Program-made: the position numbers and the translations under genes
In this document: one piece after another, positions 32,174 to 41,518 of the stretch
How positions within the stretch are numbered: position 1 is the stretch's first letter
Layout: each line of letters opens with the position of its first letter
Origin: Psychroserpens mesophilus
GTDB taxonomy: Bacteria; Bacteroidota; Bacteroidia; Flavobacteriales; Flavobacteriaceae
Reading direction: 5' to 3'
DNA length: 64,000 bases
Assembly (NCBI RefSeq): GCF_000826645.1
Contig: NZ_JXJP01000006.1
Coordinates: 165,090 to 229,089 of the forward strand
The notes under the pieces: generated by a model
What the model saw: only the letters and a program-made list of their open reading frames with translations
What the model was told of the DNA's origin: nothing
The model's database searches: none

Positions 32174-32980
32174 TTAGTTATGAGATTGCGTATTTAAAAA
32201 TTTTTGTATCAGATCTATTGTTTCTTGAGGGTGACTCAAATGCGGACAATGTCCTGTTGCCTTCATTTTCTCGAAGGTACTACTTTTAATTTGATCATGA
32301 ATATATTCGCCCACCACATCAGGAGCTATAGCATCATCAGAACACTGAAGCACTAAGCATGGATGATCAATATTGGCAAGATCACTGCGATTGTCTGAAA
32401 AGAATGTAACTTCAGCAAATTTGCGAGTGATTACTGGATCTGTAGAGCAAAAGCTTTCTTCAAGTTCTTTAGCCAATTCTGGTTGGTCCTCATTCTTCAT
32501 GACCACTGGAGCTAAGAAATTTGCCCAACCTAAGTAATTTTTGTCCATGACATCCATTAAACCTTCTAGGTCTTCTCGGGAAAAACCTCCTTCGTAATCT
32601 GTATCATTCACATATCTGGCAGAAGGGCCAATAAATATTAAACTTGAAAATAAATAAGGTTTTTCTATTGCAGCCAAAAGTCCGATCATTGAACTCACAC
32701 TATGACCAACAAATATGACGTCCTTTAGTTGAAGTTCAGAACAGATATCTAACACATCTTGTGCATAACCTTGTAAAGCAGAATAACGTTCTAAACTATA
32801 TGCAGTTACGTCAGATTTTCCACAGCCAACATAATCAAAAAGAATAATTTTATAATCTTTTTCAAATGCAGGAGTGACAAATCTCCACATATTTTGATCA
32901 CATCCAAAACCATGGGCAAATATGATTGTTTTTTGACTGTTACCTTTTACAGTAACATTATTTCGTTTAATGATATCCAA
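32174..32980 (-). CDS. rsbQ: RsbQ-like alpha/beta hydrolase
   Basis: 268 aa, about the length of B. subtilis RsbQ. Catalytic triad candidates are Ser94 in FVGHSVSSM, Asp216 in QCSDDAIAP and His244 in ATGHCPHLSHP. Further RsbQ-like segments are HGFGCDQNMWRFV, LFDYVGCGKSD and ESFCSTDPVITRKFAE. RsbQ is needed for RsbP, a PAS-PP2C phosphatase, in the energy-stress pathway, and is thought to act on a small molecule; plant D14/KAI2 receptors are relatives. Here the gene just downstream carries an RsbP-like PAS domain but a histidine kinase output. Confidence 0.9.
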   Translation of the reverse strand: MDIIKRNNVTVKGNSQKTIIFAHGFGCDQNMWRFVTPAFEKDYKIILFDYVGCGKSDVTAYSLERYSALQGYAQDVLDICSELQLKDVIFVGHSVSSMIGLLAAIEKPYLFSSLIFIGPSARYVNDTDYEGGFSREDLEGLMDVMDKNYLGWANFLAPVVMKNEDQPELAKELEESFCSTDPVITRKFAEVTFFSDNRSDLANIDHPCLVLQCSDDAIAPDVVGEYIHDQIKSSTFEKMKATGHCPHLSHPQETIDLIQKFLNTQSHN

Positions 32981-33108
32981 AACTATTATTTTCAGAGATT
33001 GATAAAGTTACTAAAATTATAAATAGAGGAGGTGAAAATAGGTGCCAGCTAAAGCTTACTATTTAAAATGATGATTTACTTACTTTTATAACTACAATAA
33101 AATTCTAA

Positions 33109-33831
33109 TTATTCCTCTGTAGATTCTTCCATAGTATGATACACGTTTTGTACGTCATCATCTTCTTCAAGCTTTTCTAGTAACTTTTCTACATCTTCAG
33201 CTTGTTCAGGTGTTAAGGCTTTAGTCACCTGAGGAATACGTTCAAAGCCGGAAGATAAAATTTCAATGTTGCGAGCTTCCAATTCTGCTTGAATGGCTCC
33301 AAAACTTTCAAAAGGCGCATAAATTAAAATGCCATCGTCATCGGCAAATACTTCTTCAGCTCCAAAATCTATAAACTCTAATTCCAGTTCTTCAGGATCT
33401 AAACCTTCAGCATTAATTCTGAAATTACAAGTGTGGTCAAACATAAAAACTACAGAACCTGACGTGCCTAAACTGCCATCACATTTATTAAAATAACTAC
33501 GAACATTAGCTACAGTTCTTGTATTGTTATCGGTTGCAGTTTCAACTAAAACGGCAATACCATGAGGAGCATAACCTTCAAAAACAACTTCTTTATAATC
33601 ACCTTGACTTTTGTCTGAAGCTCGTTTAATAGCACGTTCTACATTGTCTTTAGGCATATTTACAGCCTTTGCATTCTGTATGACAGCTCTTAATCTAGAA
33701 TTAGCATCTGGATCTGGGCCACCTTCTTTAACAGCCATTACAATGTCTTTACCAATACGCGTAAAGGCCTTGCTCATCGCTGACCAACGTTTCATTTTTC
33801 TTGCTTTACGAAATTCAAAAGCTCTTCCCAT
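33109..33831 (-). CDS. YebC/PmpR/TACO1-family protein
   Basis: 240 aa, full length. Opens with MGRAFEFRKARKMKRWSAMSKAFTRIG and has NAKAVNMPKDNVERAIKRA, then GYAPHGIAVLVETATDNNTRT and SLGTSGSVVFMFDH. The family includes annotated transcription regulators and, more recently, factors that help ribosomes pass difficult sequences (TACO1, YebC2). The start MGRAFEFRK differs from the usual MAGHSKWANI, the variant I associate with Bacteroidota. Confidence 0.94.
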   Translation of the reverse strand: MGRAFEFRKARKMKRWSAMSKAFTRIGKDIVMAVKEGGPDPDANSRLRAVIQNAKAVNMPKDNVERAIKRASDKSQGDYKEVVFEGYAPHGIAVLVETATDNNTRTVANVRSYFNKCDGSLGTSGSVVFMFDHTCNFRINAEGLDPEELELEFIDFGAEEVFADDDGILIYAPFESFGAIQAELEARNIEILSSGFERIPQVTKALTPEQAEDVEKLLEKLEEDDDVQNVYHTMEESTEE

Positions 33832-33901
33832 TATCGTTCTATTTTAATAGTTTTTTGTTGGATTCAAAATTATTCAAATTTAATTGAATTGCAAACAAAG
33901 A

Positions 33902-34939
33902 TTAGTCATTAGGAATGTGATTTGCTAAAAAATTGGCATTCGTATTATTGAGCTCATTAATAGTCTTTTGACGTTTAGTATTGAGTTCTGTATTGACTTT
34001 GTTGTAATTTTTAACAGCTTTATTAATGTCTTTAACCTTTTTGTTGTAGGCATCAATTTGTTCTTTGGTTCGTTTGCGCTCTGGCGTTTGTTCTAAAGTT
34101 GTTTTAATTTTTTCGAAATCCTCATTGAGAATTAGAAAATCTGTTATTTGAGGCATTTTGTTTTCAGTCTCATCAATAAAAAATTCAAAAGCATTTCTTG
34201 TAGCAATAATGATAGAATCATCATTTTTGTATGTTGCTTGTGATTTTAAAGCCTCAAGACCCTCTTTAGCAGCTGCATTTAGTGCATTTGAATTTTGCTG
34301 AATTGCGCTTACATCGTTTGCTTCAACGGCTTCCCAGAGATAAACTTCATTAATATAGACTTTAAAATAAATCAAATACATGTCGTTGTAATGTTCAAAT
34401 ACTTCATTTGAGATTTTCATCTTCTTTCCAAGATCATTTTCGCTTTCAATAATTTGAATGTTATGTTTTTCAGCAAAAGCATAAAAATTAGCTTCATATT
34501 CTTTTTGAGATTCTTCCATTTTTTTATCAGCCATTTCCTGAGCAATGATATAAGCTTCCATCGCATCATACGATTGTTCAGCTACTTCTTTCATATCTAC
34601 AATGGCTGCATAGTCATGATTTAACAGGCTTTTATTAAGTCGCATGTGCTTCAAAACTTGATTTTTATAATCGTCACCATCGTATCCTTCAGCATTTTCA
34701 ATTTTAGAGATTGCTCTGTCAATTGTTTTTAGCAAATTTTTCCGTTTACCATCAATACTTCTGTCACTTTTGCTATGAGCTACAGCTTTGGTGTATTTCC
34801 ACATGTTTTTAGTAATGGCTTGTTGCTCTTCGGCTACAAAGTCTAAATATTCTGAAGCATTTTCAAAACTTTGAGCAGAAAGTGTAAGGTTTCCTATTAG
34901 TATGCAAAAAAGGCTGAGAGTTACTGTAAAATTTTTCAT
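33902..34939 (-). CDS. exported helical protein, LIC11966-family-like
   Basis: 345 aa. Signal peptide ending LTLSAQS. Mature protein is almost all helix, with long Lys/Glu-rich runs (MWKYTKAVAHSKSDRSIDG, AYIIAQEMADKKMEESQKEY) and a C-terminal coiled coil around VKDINKAVKNYNKVNTELN. I believe it belongs to the LIC11966 surface protein family, from size and the opening EYLDFVAEEQQ; this is moderate. Same strand as the S41 protease gene, 1 bp away, so co-transcribed. Confidence 0.6.
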   Translation of the reverse strand: MKNFTVTLSLFCILIGNLTLSAQSFENASEYLDFVAEEQQAITKNMWKYTKAVAHSKSDRSIDGKRKNLLKTIDRAISKIENAEGYDGDDYKNQVLKHMRLNKSLLNHDYAAIVDMKEVAEQSYDAMEAYIIAQEMADKKMEESQKEYEANFYAFAEKHNIQIIESENDLGKKMKISNEVFEHYNDMYLIYFKVYINEVYLWEAVEANDVSAIQQNSNALNAAAKEGLEALKSQATYKNDDSIIIATRNAFEFFIDETENKMPQITDFLILNEDFEKIKTTLEQTPERKRTKEQIDAYNKKVKDINKAVKNYNKVNTELNTKRQKTINELNNTNANFLANHIPND

Positions 34940-34940
34940 G

Positions 34941-36998
34941 TTAATCTGTAATGTTTAAGTTTAAAAAGTCTAATACTATATGATAAGCTTCAGAGATATA
35001 AATATCATTTTGAATAGTCTCTAAAATGGCTGCATTGATGTTTTTCTGATCCTCATTATAACTAAGCACCTCAGTTGTTGAACTGGTGTTATTTACAATT
35101 AGTGTAGATGGATTAGTATCGATAATTTCACTGAATTCTTTCCATTTAGAGTGGTACGTATTTATATTATGATATACGTGTTGTAAAGTGAGAGGATATG
35201 CAGTGTTTATCTCAAAATAATTTTCAATAATTAATTGGTTGAGTGATTTTACAGCATCAAAAGCAGAATTGCTTGCCAACCGTATGTGGCTTTGAGCAGT
35301 GAGTTTTTCTATTGGAAACGCTTTAAGTTTTAAGTATTTTAATGTTGGTTCTATTGAATCATTTTCGAGTGCAAATGCTGAATAGCGTTCTTCAGTTTTA
35401 AAATTGTCATATAAATCTGGCAATAGTATGTCTGGTATTACGCCAACAGATTGATGACTTTCGCCAGTAATACGATAAAATTTTTCAACCGTAAGTTTTG
35501 AAAACCCTAATTCTGAATCTTCATTTAAAGGCAATATCACCTGTGCAGATGCTTTTCCATGTGTAGGAGAACCCACAATAATGGCTCTGTTGTAATCTTG
35601 CATGGCTGCTGCAAAAAATTCAGAAGCTGATGCGCTAAAAGCATTAACAAGGATGACGATAGGTTTCATAAATAATGAACCTCTGTTCATATCTCTAACA
35701 GTAAATATCTCTCCATTTCCGTATTTTAAAATAGATAAAGGACCTCTATTTATAAACATACCCGAGAGATCAGCAGCTTCTTTCATTGATCCTCCACCAT
35801 TAAATCTTAAGTCTAAAATTAGTGCGTCTATATGTTCTTTTTGTAGCTTGTATAACTCTTTAGCAACATCATTTGCAACTCCTAGTCCGTTGGGCGATTC
35901 AAAATCTGAATAAAAATTATTAATACTGATGTAGCCTACATTCGCTTTGTCTTTAATAACATAACCAGTGACCGTATTATCGTCAATTTTAGTTTTGGTT
36001 TTGGTTAGTTTTACAGCTTTTACAGAGCCATCCTGTTTTTTTATTTTAAAGGTGATGGTCTTGTTTTGTTCATCATTGGTAAAAGCAATAATATCTTCAT
36101 TAGACACGCAATAGGTTTCTAAAATTACACCATTAGCCTGTAGTGATTTAATTACATCATTCGTTTCAAAATTGCCATCAATAAATGCTGGACTTCCTGG
36201 TGTTATATGTGCAATTACAATATCACCACTATCATTTTTTTGTGTTATAATCCCAAATGAAAGTTGGTCATTTGACAAGGCATTAACATACGTGTTTTTA
36301 TCTGCTGCATTGAAAAATGATGAATTTGGATCATGAAAGGCTACATAAGCATTGAGAAAGGCTTCTTTTACAAATTGTGAAAGGCTTCCTTTTTTGTTCT
36401 GTAATTCTTCGAGTTTACACAATTCTTTTTGAATGATTTTTGGTTTTATATCTTTTTCTTGATTTTTAAAATTTGCTGAAAGATTTTTGAATATTGAATC
36501 CTTTTCTATGAGCTCAAATAAAATATTATAACGTAGGCGTTTACTCCAAAAATTAACTATTTCCGTATTATTTTTAAGATATCTGTAGGTTTCATCAGGA
36601 GCAAAATGTAGGGTGTCTTTTCCTGAATAGTCAAATTTCGTTTTTGAAAAGCTCTTAATAATCTCTTTTGAATTTTCAATACGATCAGTAAGAATAGTAC
36701 TGTACTTATCAATAAATGAACAGTCATCGTTAGAAATATAATCATCTAATTGCAAACGATCTACTTCAAACAAGTCAATATCGTCTTGAGTAAAAAATCG
36801 TTTGCTGTCGTCTAATTGCTCTAAGAACAACTTATATACACCTACAGATAGACTGTCGTCAATAGGCTTAGGTTTAAAATGTTCGTTATTTACCAAAGCT
36901 TTAATAGCTTGTAACTGATTACAAAACTCTGTTTGTTCTTGAGATTGAACGATAAAAAAAGTGATTAACGAAGCAAATAAAAGAATATGTTTAAGCAT
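34941..36998 (-). CDS. S41-family C-terminal processing peptidase
   Basis: 685 aa, exported (signal peptide ending FFIVQSQEQ). A PDZ-like region precedes the protease core: ALILDLRFNGGGSMKEAADL, then VNAFSASASEFFAAAMQD (nucleophile Ser) and GSPTHGKASAQ (Lys general base), the Ser-Lys dyad of tail-specific proteases. The long C-terminal half is the Prc/Tsp-like extension. Expected in the periplasm, trimming or degrading envelope proteins. Followed directly by the helical exported protein. Confidence 0.92.
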   Translation of the reverse strand: MLKHILLFASLITFFIVQSQEQTEFCNQLQAIKALVNNEHFKPKPIDDSLSVGVYKLFLEQLDDSKRFFTQDDIDLFEVDRLQLDDYISNDDCSFIDKYSTILTDRIENSKEIIKSFSKTKFDYSGKDTLHFAPDETYRYLKNNTEIVNFWSKRLRYNILFELIEKDSIFKNLSANFKNQEKDIKPKIIQKELCKLEELQNKKGSLSQFVKEAFLNAYVAFHDPNSSFFNAADKNTYVNALSNDQLSFGIITQKNDSGDIVIAHITPGSPAFIDGNFETNDVIKSLQANGVILETYCVSNEDIIAFTNDEQNKTITFKIKKQDGSVKAVKLTKTKTKIDDNTVTGYVIKDKANVGYISINNFYSDFESPNGLGVANDVAKELYKLQKEHIDALILDLRFNGGGSMKEAADLSGMFINRGPLSILKYGNGEIFTVRDMNRGSLFMKPIVILVNAFSASASEFFAAAMQDYNRAIIVGSPTHGKASAQVILPLNEDSELGFSKLTVEKFYRITGESHQSVGVIPDILLPDLYDNFKTEERYSAFALENDSIEPTLKYLKLKAFPIEKLTAQSHIRLASNSAFDAVKSLNQLIIENYFEINTAYPLTLQHVYHNINTYHSKWKEFSEIIDTNPSTLIVNNTSSTTEVLSYNEDQKNINAAILETIQNDIYISEAYHIVLDFLNLNITD

Positions 36999-37034
36999 GA
37001 GGGATTTCGTAGGTTAAAAAATTAGGTAATGTAA

Positions 37035-37325
37035 TTACTCTTGTACTTCTACAATGGCCTCAATCGCTTCAGCTAATTTAAAATCTTTATCTGTAACACC
37101 ATTGGCATCATGGGTTGATAGAGAAATTTTTAAAACGTTATAGACATTAGTCCAATTGGGATGATGGTTTTGTGCTTCACATTCAAAAGCGATTCTACTC
37201 ATTGCACTAAAACAATCTTTAAAATTGTCAAATTCAAATTCGGCATGAATAGCATTTTTATGATAGTCCCAATCTGGAAAATGAAGTAGTTTTTTTTCGA
37301 TAATATCTTCAGACAATAAACTCAT
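37035..37325 (-). CDS. phhB: pterin-4a-carbinolamine dehydratase (PCD/PhhB family)
   Basis: 96 aa, complete. Dehydrates 4a-hydroxytetrahydrobiopterin formed by aromatic amino acid hydroxylases. The catalytic motif is CEAQNHHPNWTNVYNVLKISL with two adjacent His, followed by STHDANGVTDKDFKLAEAI. The cognate hydroxylase is not in the window, so a second role, such as in molybdopterin metabolism, is also possible. Confidence 0.93.
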   Translation of the reverse strand: MSLLSEDIIEKKLLHFPDWDYHKNAIHAEFEFDNFKDCFSAMSRIAFECEAQNHHPNWTNVYNVLKISLSTHDANGVTDKDFKLAEAIEAIVEVQE

Positions 37326-37438
37326 AGTTGAAATTCTTTCTAATAAATGTATGAAATTTTATCGTAAAATAAGAACTTATACATTTCGACAATACAAAAC
37401 GAGATAAACTGACAAAATAAACTTTAAAAGGCAGGTTT

Positions 37439-38272
37439 TTACTTATTAAGTTCTTCAAGTACTTCAAGGCTGGTTACCTGAAGATGTTTGGGAAGTTTAT
37501 TAAATTTAGGTAATACAGCCAGATAACGATCTTCATTGGTCGTGTAAACATGTTTGTAAAGCACACCATTTTTTGTCGTTATTTGATTTACAATATCTTT
37601 GATATACTCATCGTGATGTACTAAATCTGTACTCCCTAAATGAAATACACCAGATTTATTTCTGTTGATAATGTAATGAATTTGTTGTGTGACTTTTGAA
37701 TCGGTTGTCACATTCATAATGATATTTGGGAAAATTTCAATGGCGGTTTTATCACTTAGATGTTGTTTTAATTCTTTAATTCTTGGCGACTGTACTCCTA
37801 AAACCATTGGAAGCCTGACGATTGCTACTTTTTTCTTTGGAAGGCGTAACAACATGTTTTCAATTTTAATCTTGAAATGGCCATAAACACTTCCACTAAA
37901 GGTTTTGTCTAGTTCGTAGCTTGGATACTTACTATAAGCATCAAAAACATTGGCAGATGACAGAAAAATGATTTTACAATCGTGATCTAATACATATTGT
38001 GAAATATGCTGATGCGCAATCGTTTGTGCATGAAAATCACCTCGTAGTGCTGAAATAATGATGGAAGGTTTGGTAGCTTCCAAAACCTCATACACATCAT
38101 CTTGTTCTACATTATAATGTAAAAAATGATTGTTTGAAGTAAAGGTTTTATGTGGAATACGATACGTTCCGAAAGTTTTAAAATAAGAACACAATTCTTT
38201 ATAAATAGCATTTCCTATAAAACCACTGGCACCTAAAATTAATATGCGATGTTTACTTTCGTTCTCCTTCAT
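37439..38272 (-). CDS. NAD(P)-binding SDR-type sugar-nucleotide reductase (RmlD-like)
   Basis: 277 aa. Rossmann motif ILILGASGFIGNAIY, then IIFLSSANVFDAYSK and VYGHFKIKIENMLLR, the Tyr-x-x-x-Lys active-site pattern with YG and K. The order resembles dTDP-4-dehydrorhamnose reductases, but it lies far from the glycan cluster and is short of the usual rhamnose partners, so the substrate is open. Confidence 0.8.
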   Translation of the reverse strand: MKENESKHRILILGASGFIGNAIYKELCSYFKTFGTYRIPHKTFTSNNHFLHYNVEQDDVYEVLEATKPSIIISALRGDFHAQTIAHQHISQYVLDHDCKIIFLSSANVFDAYSKYPSYELDKTFSGSVYGHFKIKIENMLLRLPKKKVAIVRLPMVLGVQSPRIKELKQHLSDKTAIEIFPNIIMNVTTDSKVTQQIHYIINRNKSGVFHLGSTDLVHHDEYIKDIVNQITTKNGVLYKHVYTTNEDRYLAVLPKFNKLPKHLQVTSLEVLEELNK

Positions 38273-38295
38273 AAATCATAACATCATACGATGCC

Positions 38296-39378
38296 TTAGC
38301 CTTTGTAGAATGGTAATTTTACAACAGTTGCCGGAATAGCATTTTTACGCACTTGAATATGGATTTTACTACCAAAATCTGAAAATATTGGAGCCACATA
38401 ACCTAAGCCAATTCCTTTTTTCAATGAAGGTGACATGGTACCTGAGGTTACTTTACCAATTTGCTTTCCATTAGAATCTACAATGTCGTAACCTTGTCTC
38501 GGAATTCCTTTTTCATCGAGTTCAAACGCAACTAGTTTTCTATCGAGAATTCGTTTTTTCTGTTCAGATAAGTTTTCAGAATTGGTAAAGGTTTTAGTGA
38601 ATTTTACAATCCATCCTAAACCTGCTTCAAAAGGCGAGGTGGTGTCATCAATATCATTTCCGTAAAGACTGTAACCCATTTCTAAACGAAGTGTGTCTCG
38701 CGCAGCTAGTCCAATAGGTTTAATGCCATAAGGCGCTCCAGCTTCCATGACCTTATCCCAAATTTGTTTTACTTCAGAATTTTTGCAATAAATTTCAAAT
38801 CCGCCACTTCCTGTATAACCCGTTGCAGAAATAATAACGTGATCAACTCCAGCAAAATCCCCAACTAGAAAGTTGTAAAAATTTATTTCGGATAAATCAT
38901 GAGAAGATAATGTTTGCATGGCTTCAACAGCTTTCGGACCTTGAATAGCGAGTAACGAATAGTCTTCGCTTAAATCACGCATTTCAGCTCCAACATCATT
39001 TTTTGATACAATCCAGTTCCAGTCTTTTTCAATATTACTCGCATTAACCACTAAAAGATAGGTGTCTTCTTTTATTCTATACACTATTAAGTCATCTACA
39101 ATACCACCATTATCATTAGGAATACAGCTGTATTGAGCTTTTCCAACCGTGAGTTTTGAAGCATCATTACTGGTCACTTTTTGTATTAAATCTAAAGCTT
39201 TCGGACCTTCAATTAAGAATTCGCCCATGTGCGACACATCAAAAACACCAACTGCATTTCTAACGGTTTCATGTTCAATATTAACACCTTCATATTGTAC
39301 TGGCATATTGTATCCAGCAAAAGGAACCATTTTTGCTCCAAGTGCGATGTGTGTTTCAGTTAAGGCTGTATTTTTCAT
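38296..39378 (-). CDS. gcvT: glycine cleavage system T protein (aminomethyltransferase)
   Basis: 360 aa. Transfers the aminomethyl group from lipoyl-GcvH to tetrahydrofolate, releasing ammonia. Motifs: [19 protein letters not shown] at residues 14-32, [30 protein letters not shown], and [18 protein letters not shown]. The GcvH and GcvP genes are not in this window. Single-gene unit with a possible -7 box (TACATTTG) at 39463-39470. Confidence 0.97.
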   Translation of the reverse strand: MKNTALTETHIALGAKMVPFAGYNMPVQYEGVNIEHETVRNAVGVFDVSHMGEFLIEGPKALDLIQKVTSNDASKLTVGKAQYSCIPNDNGGIVDDLIVYRIKEDTYLLVVNASNIEKDWNWIVSKNDVGAEMRDLSEDYSLLAIQGPKAVEAMQTLSSHDLSEINFYNFLVGDFAGVDHVIISATGYTGSGGFEIYCKNSEVKQIWDKVMEAGAPYGIKPIGLAARDTLRLEMGYSLYGNDIDDTTSPFEAGLGWIVKFTKTFTNSENLSEQKKRILDRKLVAFELDEKGIPRQGYDIVDSNGKQIGKVTSGTMSPSLKKGIGLGYVAPIFSDFGSKIHIQVRKNAIPATVVKLPFYKG

Positions 39379-39462
39379 TCAAAAATTGGTTTATATCATC
39401 CGTTAAACGGAAATCATAATATGTAATGTTAAAGGTCAAATTCAATCTTAGAATTTTCACTA

Positions 39463-39470
39463 CAAATGTA
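39463..39470 (-). promoter_or_regulatory. possible -7 box (TACATTTG) for gcvT
   Basis: Exact TAnnTTTG match on the minus strand, giving a leader of about 80 nt. The leader holds a short TCCGTT/AACGGA palindrome at 39399-39411 but no recognisable glycine riboswitch. Confidence 0.35.
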
Positions 39471-39557
39471 TCGAAAAATATCTGTTTTATTAAAGACAAA
39501 GTGGCTTCATGTACTAAATAATTGTTAATATAAAAAGATGAATTCCGATCTATAAAT

Positions 39558-39986
39558 CTAATCTTTTAAGATGTCTTCAAAATCGGTAAAGAACGTTTCA
39601 AACTTATCCATCGTTGTATTAAAAAACACCATCACTTCTTGCCAGGTATTTTTATTGTGAATGGAAACTTTTTGCTCAAGTGGTATGTAAATTCTTGAGA
39701 TTTCTTTCCCATTATCAAGATAATATTCCTCTTCAAAAATTGCTTCAGGAAGATAGTCGTCTTTCAAAATGGTTTTAAGACTTAGTAGCTTTTCCCAGGT
39801 ATTGATTCGGGTTTCTAAATCGTCTTCTAGATCTAATGCTACTAAAGCTGATTTAGTATCGAAATGAAATTTAAATGAAAAACCTTTAATTTTAGTATCG
39901 TATAAAATCCATTTTCTAGGAAATGACTTTCCGAAGCTTGTCCAGAATTCTTGTCGTAATTGTCGTGATTCTTCCTTAGAAAACAT
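39558..39986 (-). CDS. DUF4268 family protein
   Basis: 142 aa from the ATG at 39986. Recognised as DUF4268 by SRQLRQEFWTSFGKSFP at the N-terminus, KGFSFKFHFDTKSALVALDL and the end WQEVMVFFNTTMDKFETFF. The domain occurs in proteins linked to restriction systems and as stand-alone forms; function here unknown. A TTG 9 bp upstream overlaps the previous stop and is less likely as the start. Confidence 0.8.
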   Translation of the reverse strand: MFSKEESRQLRQEFWTSFGKSFPRKWILYDTKIKGFSFKFHFDTKSALVALDLEDDLETRINTWEKLLSLKTILKDDYLPEAIFEEEYYLDNGKEISRIYIPLEQKVSIHNKNTWQEVMVFFNTTMDKFETFFTDFEDILKD

Positions 39987-39991
39987 GATTA

Positions 39992-40666
39992 TCAAATAAA
40001 ATAAGCTATTCCAACACCTAAAACAATAGCAATGAGTTTGGATAAGTTGAATTTATGACCTTCACCAGTTTCAAATAAAATGGTCGTAGAAATATGAAAA
40101 AAGATACCAATTACAATAGCATTGATGGTATAAATGTAATCTATACCTAAATTAGAAGTGTTAGATACTAAAGTGCCTAAAGGCGTCATCGCTGCAAATG
40201 TTATTAAGAAAAACGCAATATGTGACTTGCTATAATTAGATTGTAATAAAAAAGCTGTAATTAAGGCTGCAATTGGAATTTTATGGATGAGAACACCATA
40301 AACCATATCGTTATGGACATGAATAGGGAAGCCTTCGAGAAAACTATGAATACATAAACTGATAAATAACAACCAAGGAAATGATGTTTCATGTTTATGA
40401 ATATGTACATGACCATGTTCTGCACCTTTAGAGAAAAACTCCAGAACAATCTGAAGCAAAATTCCAAACATGATACAAAGTCCAGTGCGTTTAACTTCTA
40501 AATGTTCATAAACTTCAGGCAATAAATCAAAAAGAGTAAGCGCCAATAAAAAAGCACCACTAAAGGATAGTAAAAGCTTTGTATTTATAGTTTTTTGATG
40601 TTTACTGATAAATGCTAAAACAACTCCAAAAATTACTGCAAATATGGGTAAGAGATATGTGTTCAT
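39992..40666 (-). CDS. ZIP-family divalent metal transporter
   Basis: 224 aa with about seven or eight hydrophobic segments. The metal-binding helices carry HSFLEGFPIHVHND and FFHISTTILFETGEGHKF, the His/Glu pairs of the ZIP translocation site. The cytosolic loop before them is His-rich (EHGHVHIHKHE). Probably imports Zn2+ or Fe2+ into the cytosol. It precedes DUF4268 by 5 bp. Confidence 0.9.
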   Translation of the reverse strand: MNTYLLPIFAVIFGVVLAFISKHQKTINTKLLLSFSGAFLLALTLFDLLPEVYEHLEVKRTGLCIMFGILLQIVLEFFSKGAEHGHVHIHKHETSFPWLLFISLCIHSFLEGFPIHVHNDMVYGVLIHKIPIAALITAFLLQSNYSKSHIAFFLITFAAMTPLGTLVSNTSNLGIDYIYTINAIVIGIFFHISTTILFETGEGHKFNLSKLIAIVLGVGIAYFI

Positions 40667-40698
40667 ATTTTTATAATATCCTTTAATAAAATCATGGA

Positions 40699-41430
40699 CT
40701 ATTTAAAGACCATGACTAAACGTTCTGAAGTGTTTTTGTAAAATCTATTTAATTTATAATCACCAAAAACATCCAGTAAATGCACACCTGCTTTTTCAAA
40801 AAGAACCTCAAAATCGGTTAAGGTTAGTGCTTTAACACGTTCCTGAAAACTATAATCTTCATTATTGACATTAAAGGTTATGGTTTTAATAATGTAACCA
40901 TCTTCAACTCGTCGCTTTTGATGAAAGTCAATGCCTTCAACTGTTTTGACATCTTCATCAACTAAGTTATTAATTACAAAGTCACTATTCATAAAATCAA
41001 TGACACCGAAACCATAATCGTTTAAATTGGCTTTAATTGCTTTTATGGTCTTAAGATTGTCGTCTTCATTTTCAAAATATCCAAAGCTGGTAAACAGATT
41101 AAAAACAGCATCAAATGTTTTTCCGTAAGGTTTGCACATGTCGTGCACATCAAAATGCAAGGTATCATTTTCAAATTGCTTGGCATAAGCAATGCTATTT
41201 TCAGATAAATCTACACCTGTAACATCATAGCCTAGAGAGTTTAGATACATGGAGTGGCGACCTTTTCCGCAGGCAAGATCTAGAATTTTACCATGTTCAG
41301 GGACATTTAAATATTCTGTGAGGTTATCCATAAACATTTGTGCCTCACTATGATCTCTATCTTTGTAAAGAATATGATAGAAAGGTGTATCAAACCAAGA
41401 TGCATACCATTGTTGTGTGTCTTCTGCCAT
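40699..41430 (-). CDS. class I SAM-dependent methyltransferase
   Basis: 243 aa. SAM site ILDLACGKGRHSMYLNSLGYDVTGVDLS at about residues 47-74, then VFNLFTSFGYFENE. The C-terminal half (FGVIDFMNSDFVINNL) has the fold of small-molecule methyltransferases. The acceptor is unknown. It opens with WYASWFDTPFYHILYKDRD, common in the flavobacterial subgroup. Confidence 0.85.
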   Translation of the reverse strand: MAEDTQQWYASWFDTPFYHILYKDRDHSEAQMFMDNLTEYLNVPEHGKILDLACGKGRHSMYLNSLGYDVTGVDLSENSIAYAKQFENDTLHFDVHDMCKPYGKTFDAVFNLFTSFGYFENEDDNLKTIKAIKANLNDYGFGVIDFMNSDFVINNLVDEDVKTVEGIDFHQKRRVEDGYIIKTITFNVNNEDYSFQERVKALTLTDFEVLFEKAGVHLLDVFGDYKLNRFYKNTSERLVMVFK

Positions 41431-41490
41431 GTTTATTTCACTAAGTAAAGGGAATCTTTTTAATTCTTCTTATAAGCCACAAAAATACTT

Positions 41491-41498
41491 TATTTTTG
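41491..41498 (+). promoter_or_regulatory. -7 promoter box (TATTTTTG) for the THUMP methyltransferase gene
   Basis: Exact TAnnTTTG match, 20 bp before the ATG at 41519. Confidence 0.5.
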
Positions 41499-41518
41499 CA
41501 ATCTATTAGTCGTATCGT

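Noticed and set aside
39379..39557. Glycine riboswitch in the gcvT leader
   Set aside because: The leader has only one short palindrome (39399-39411) and none of the conserved aptamer pairs; I see no riboswitch.
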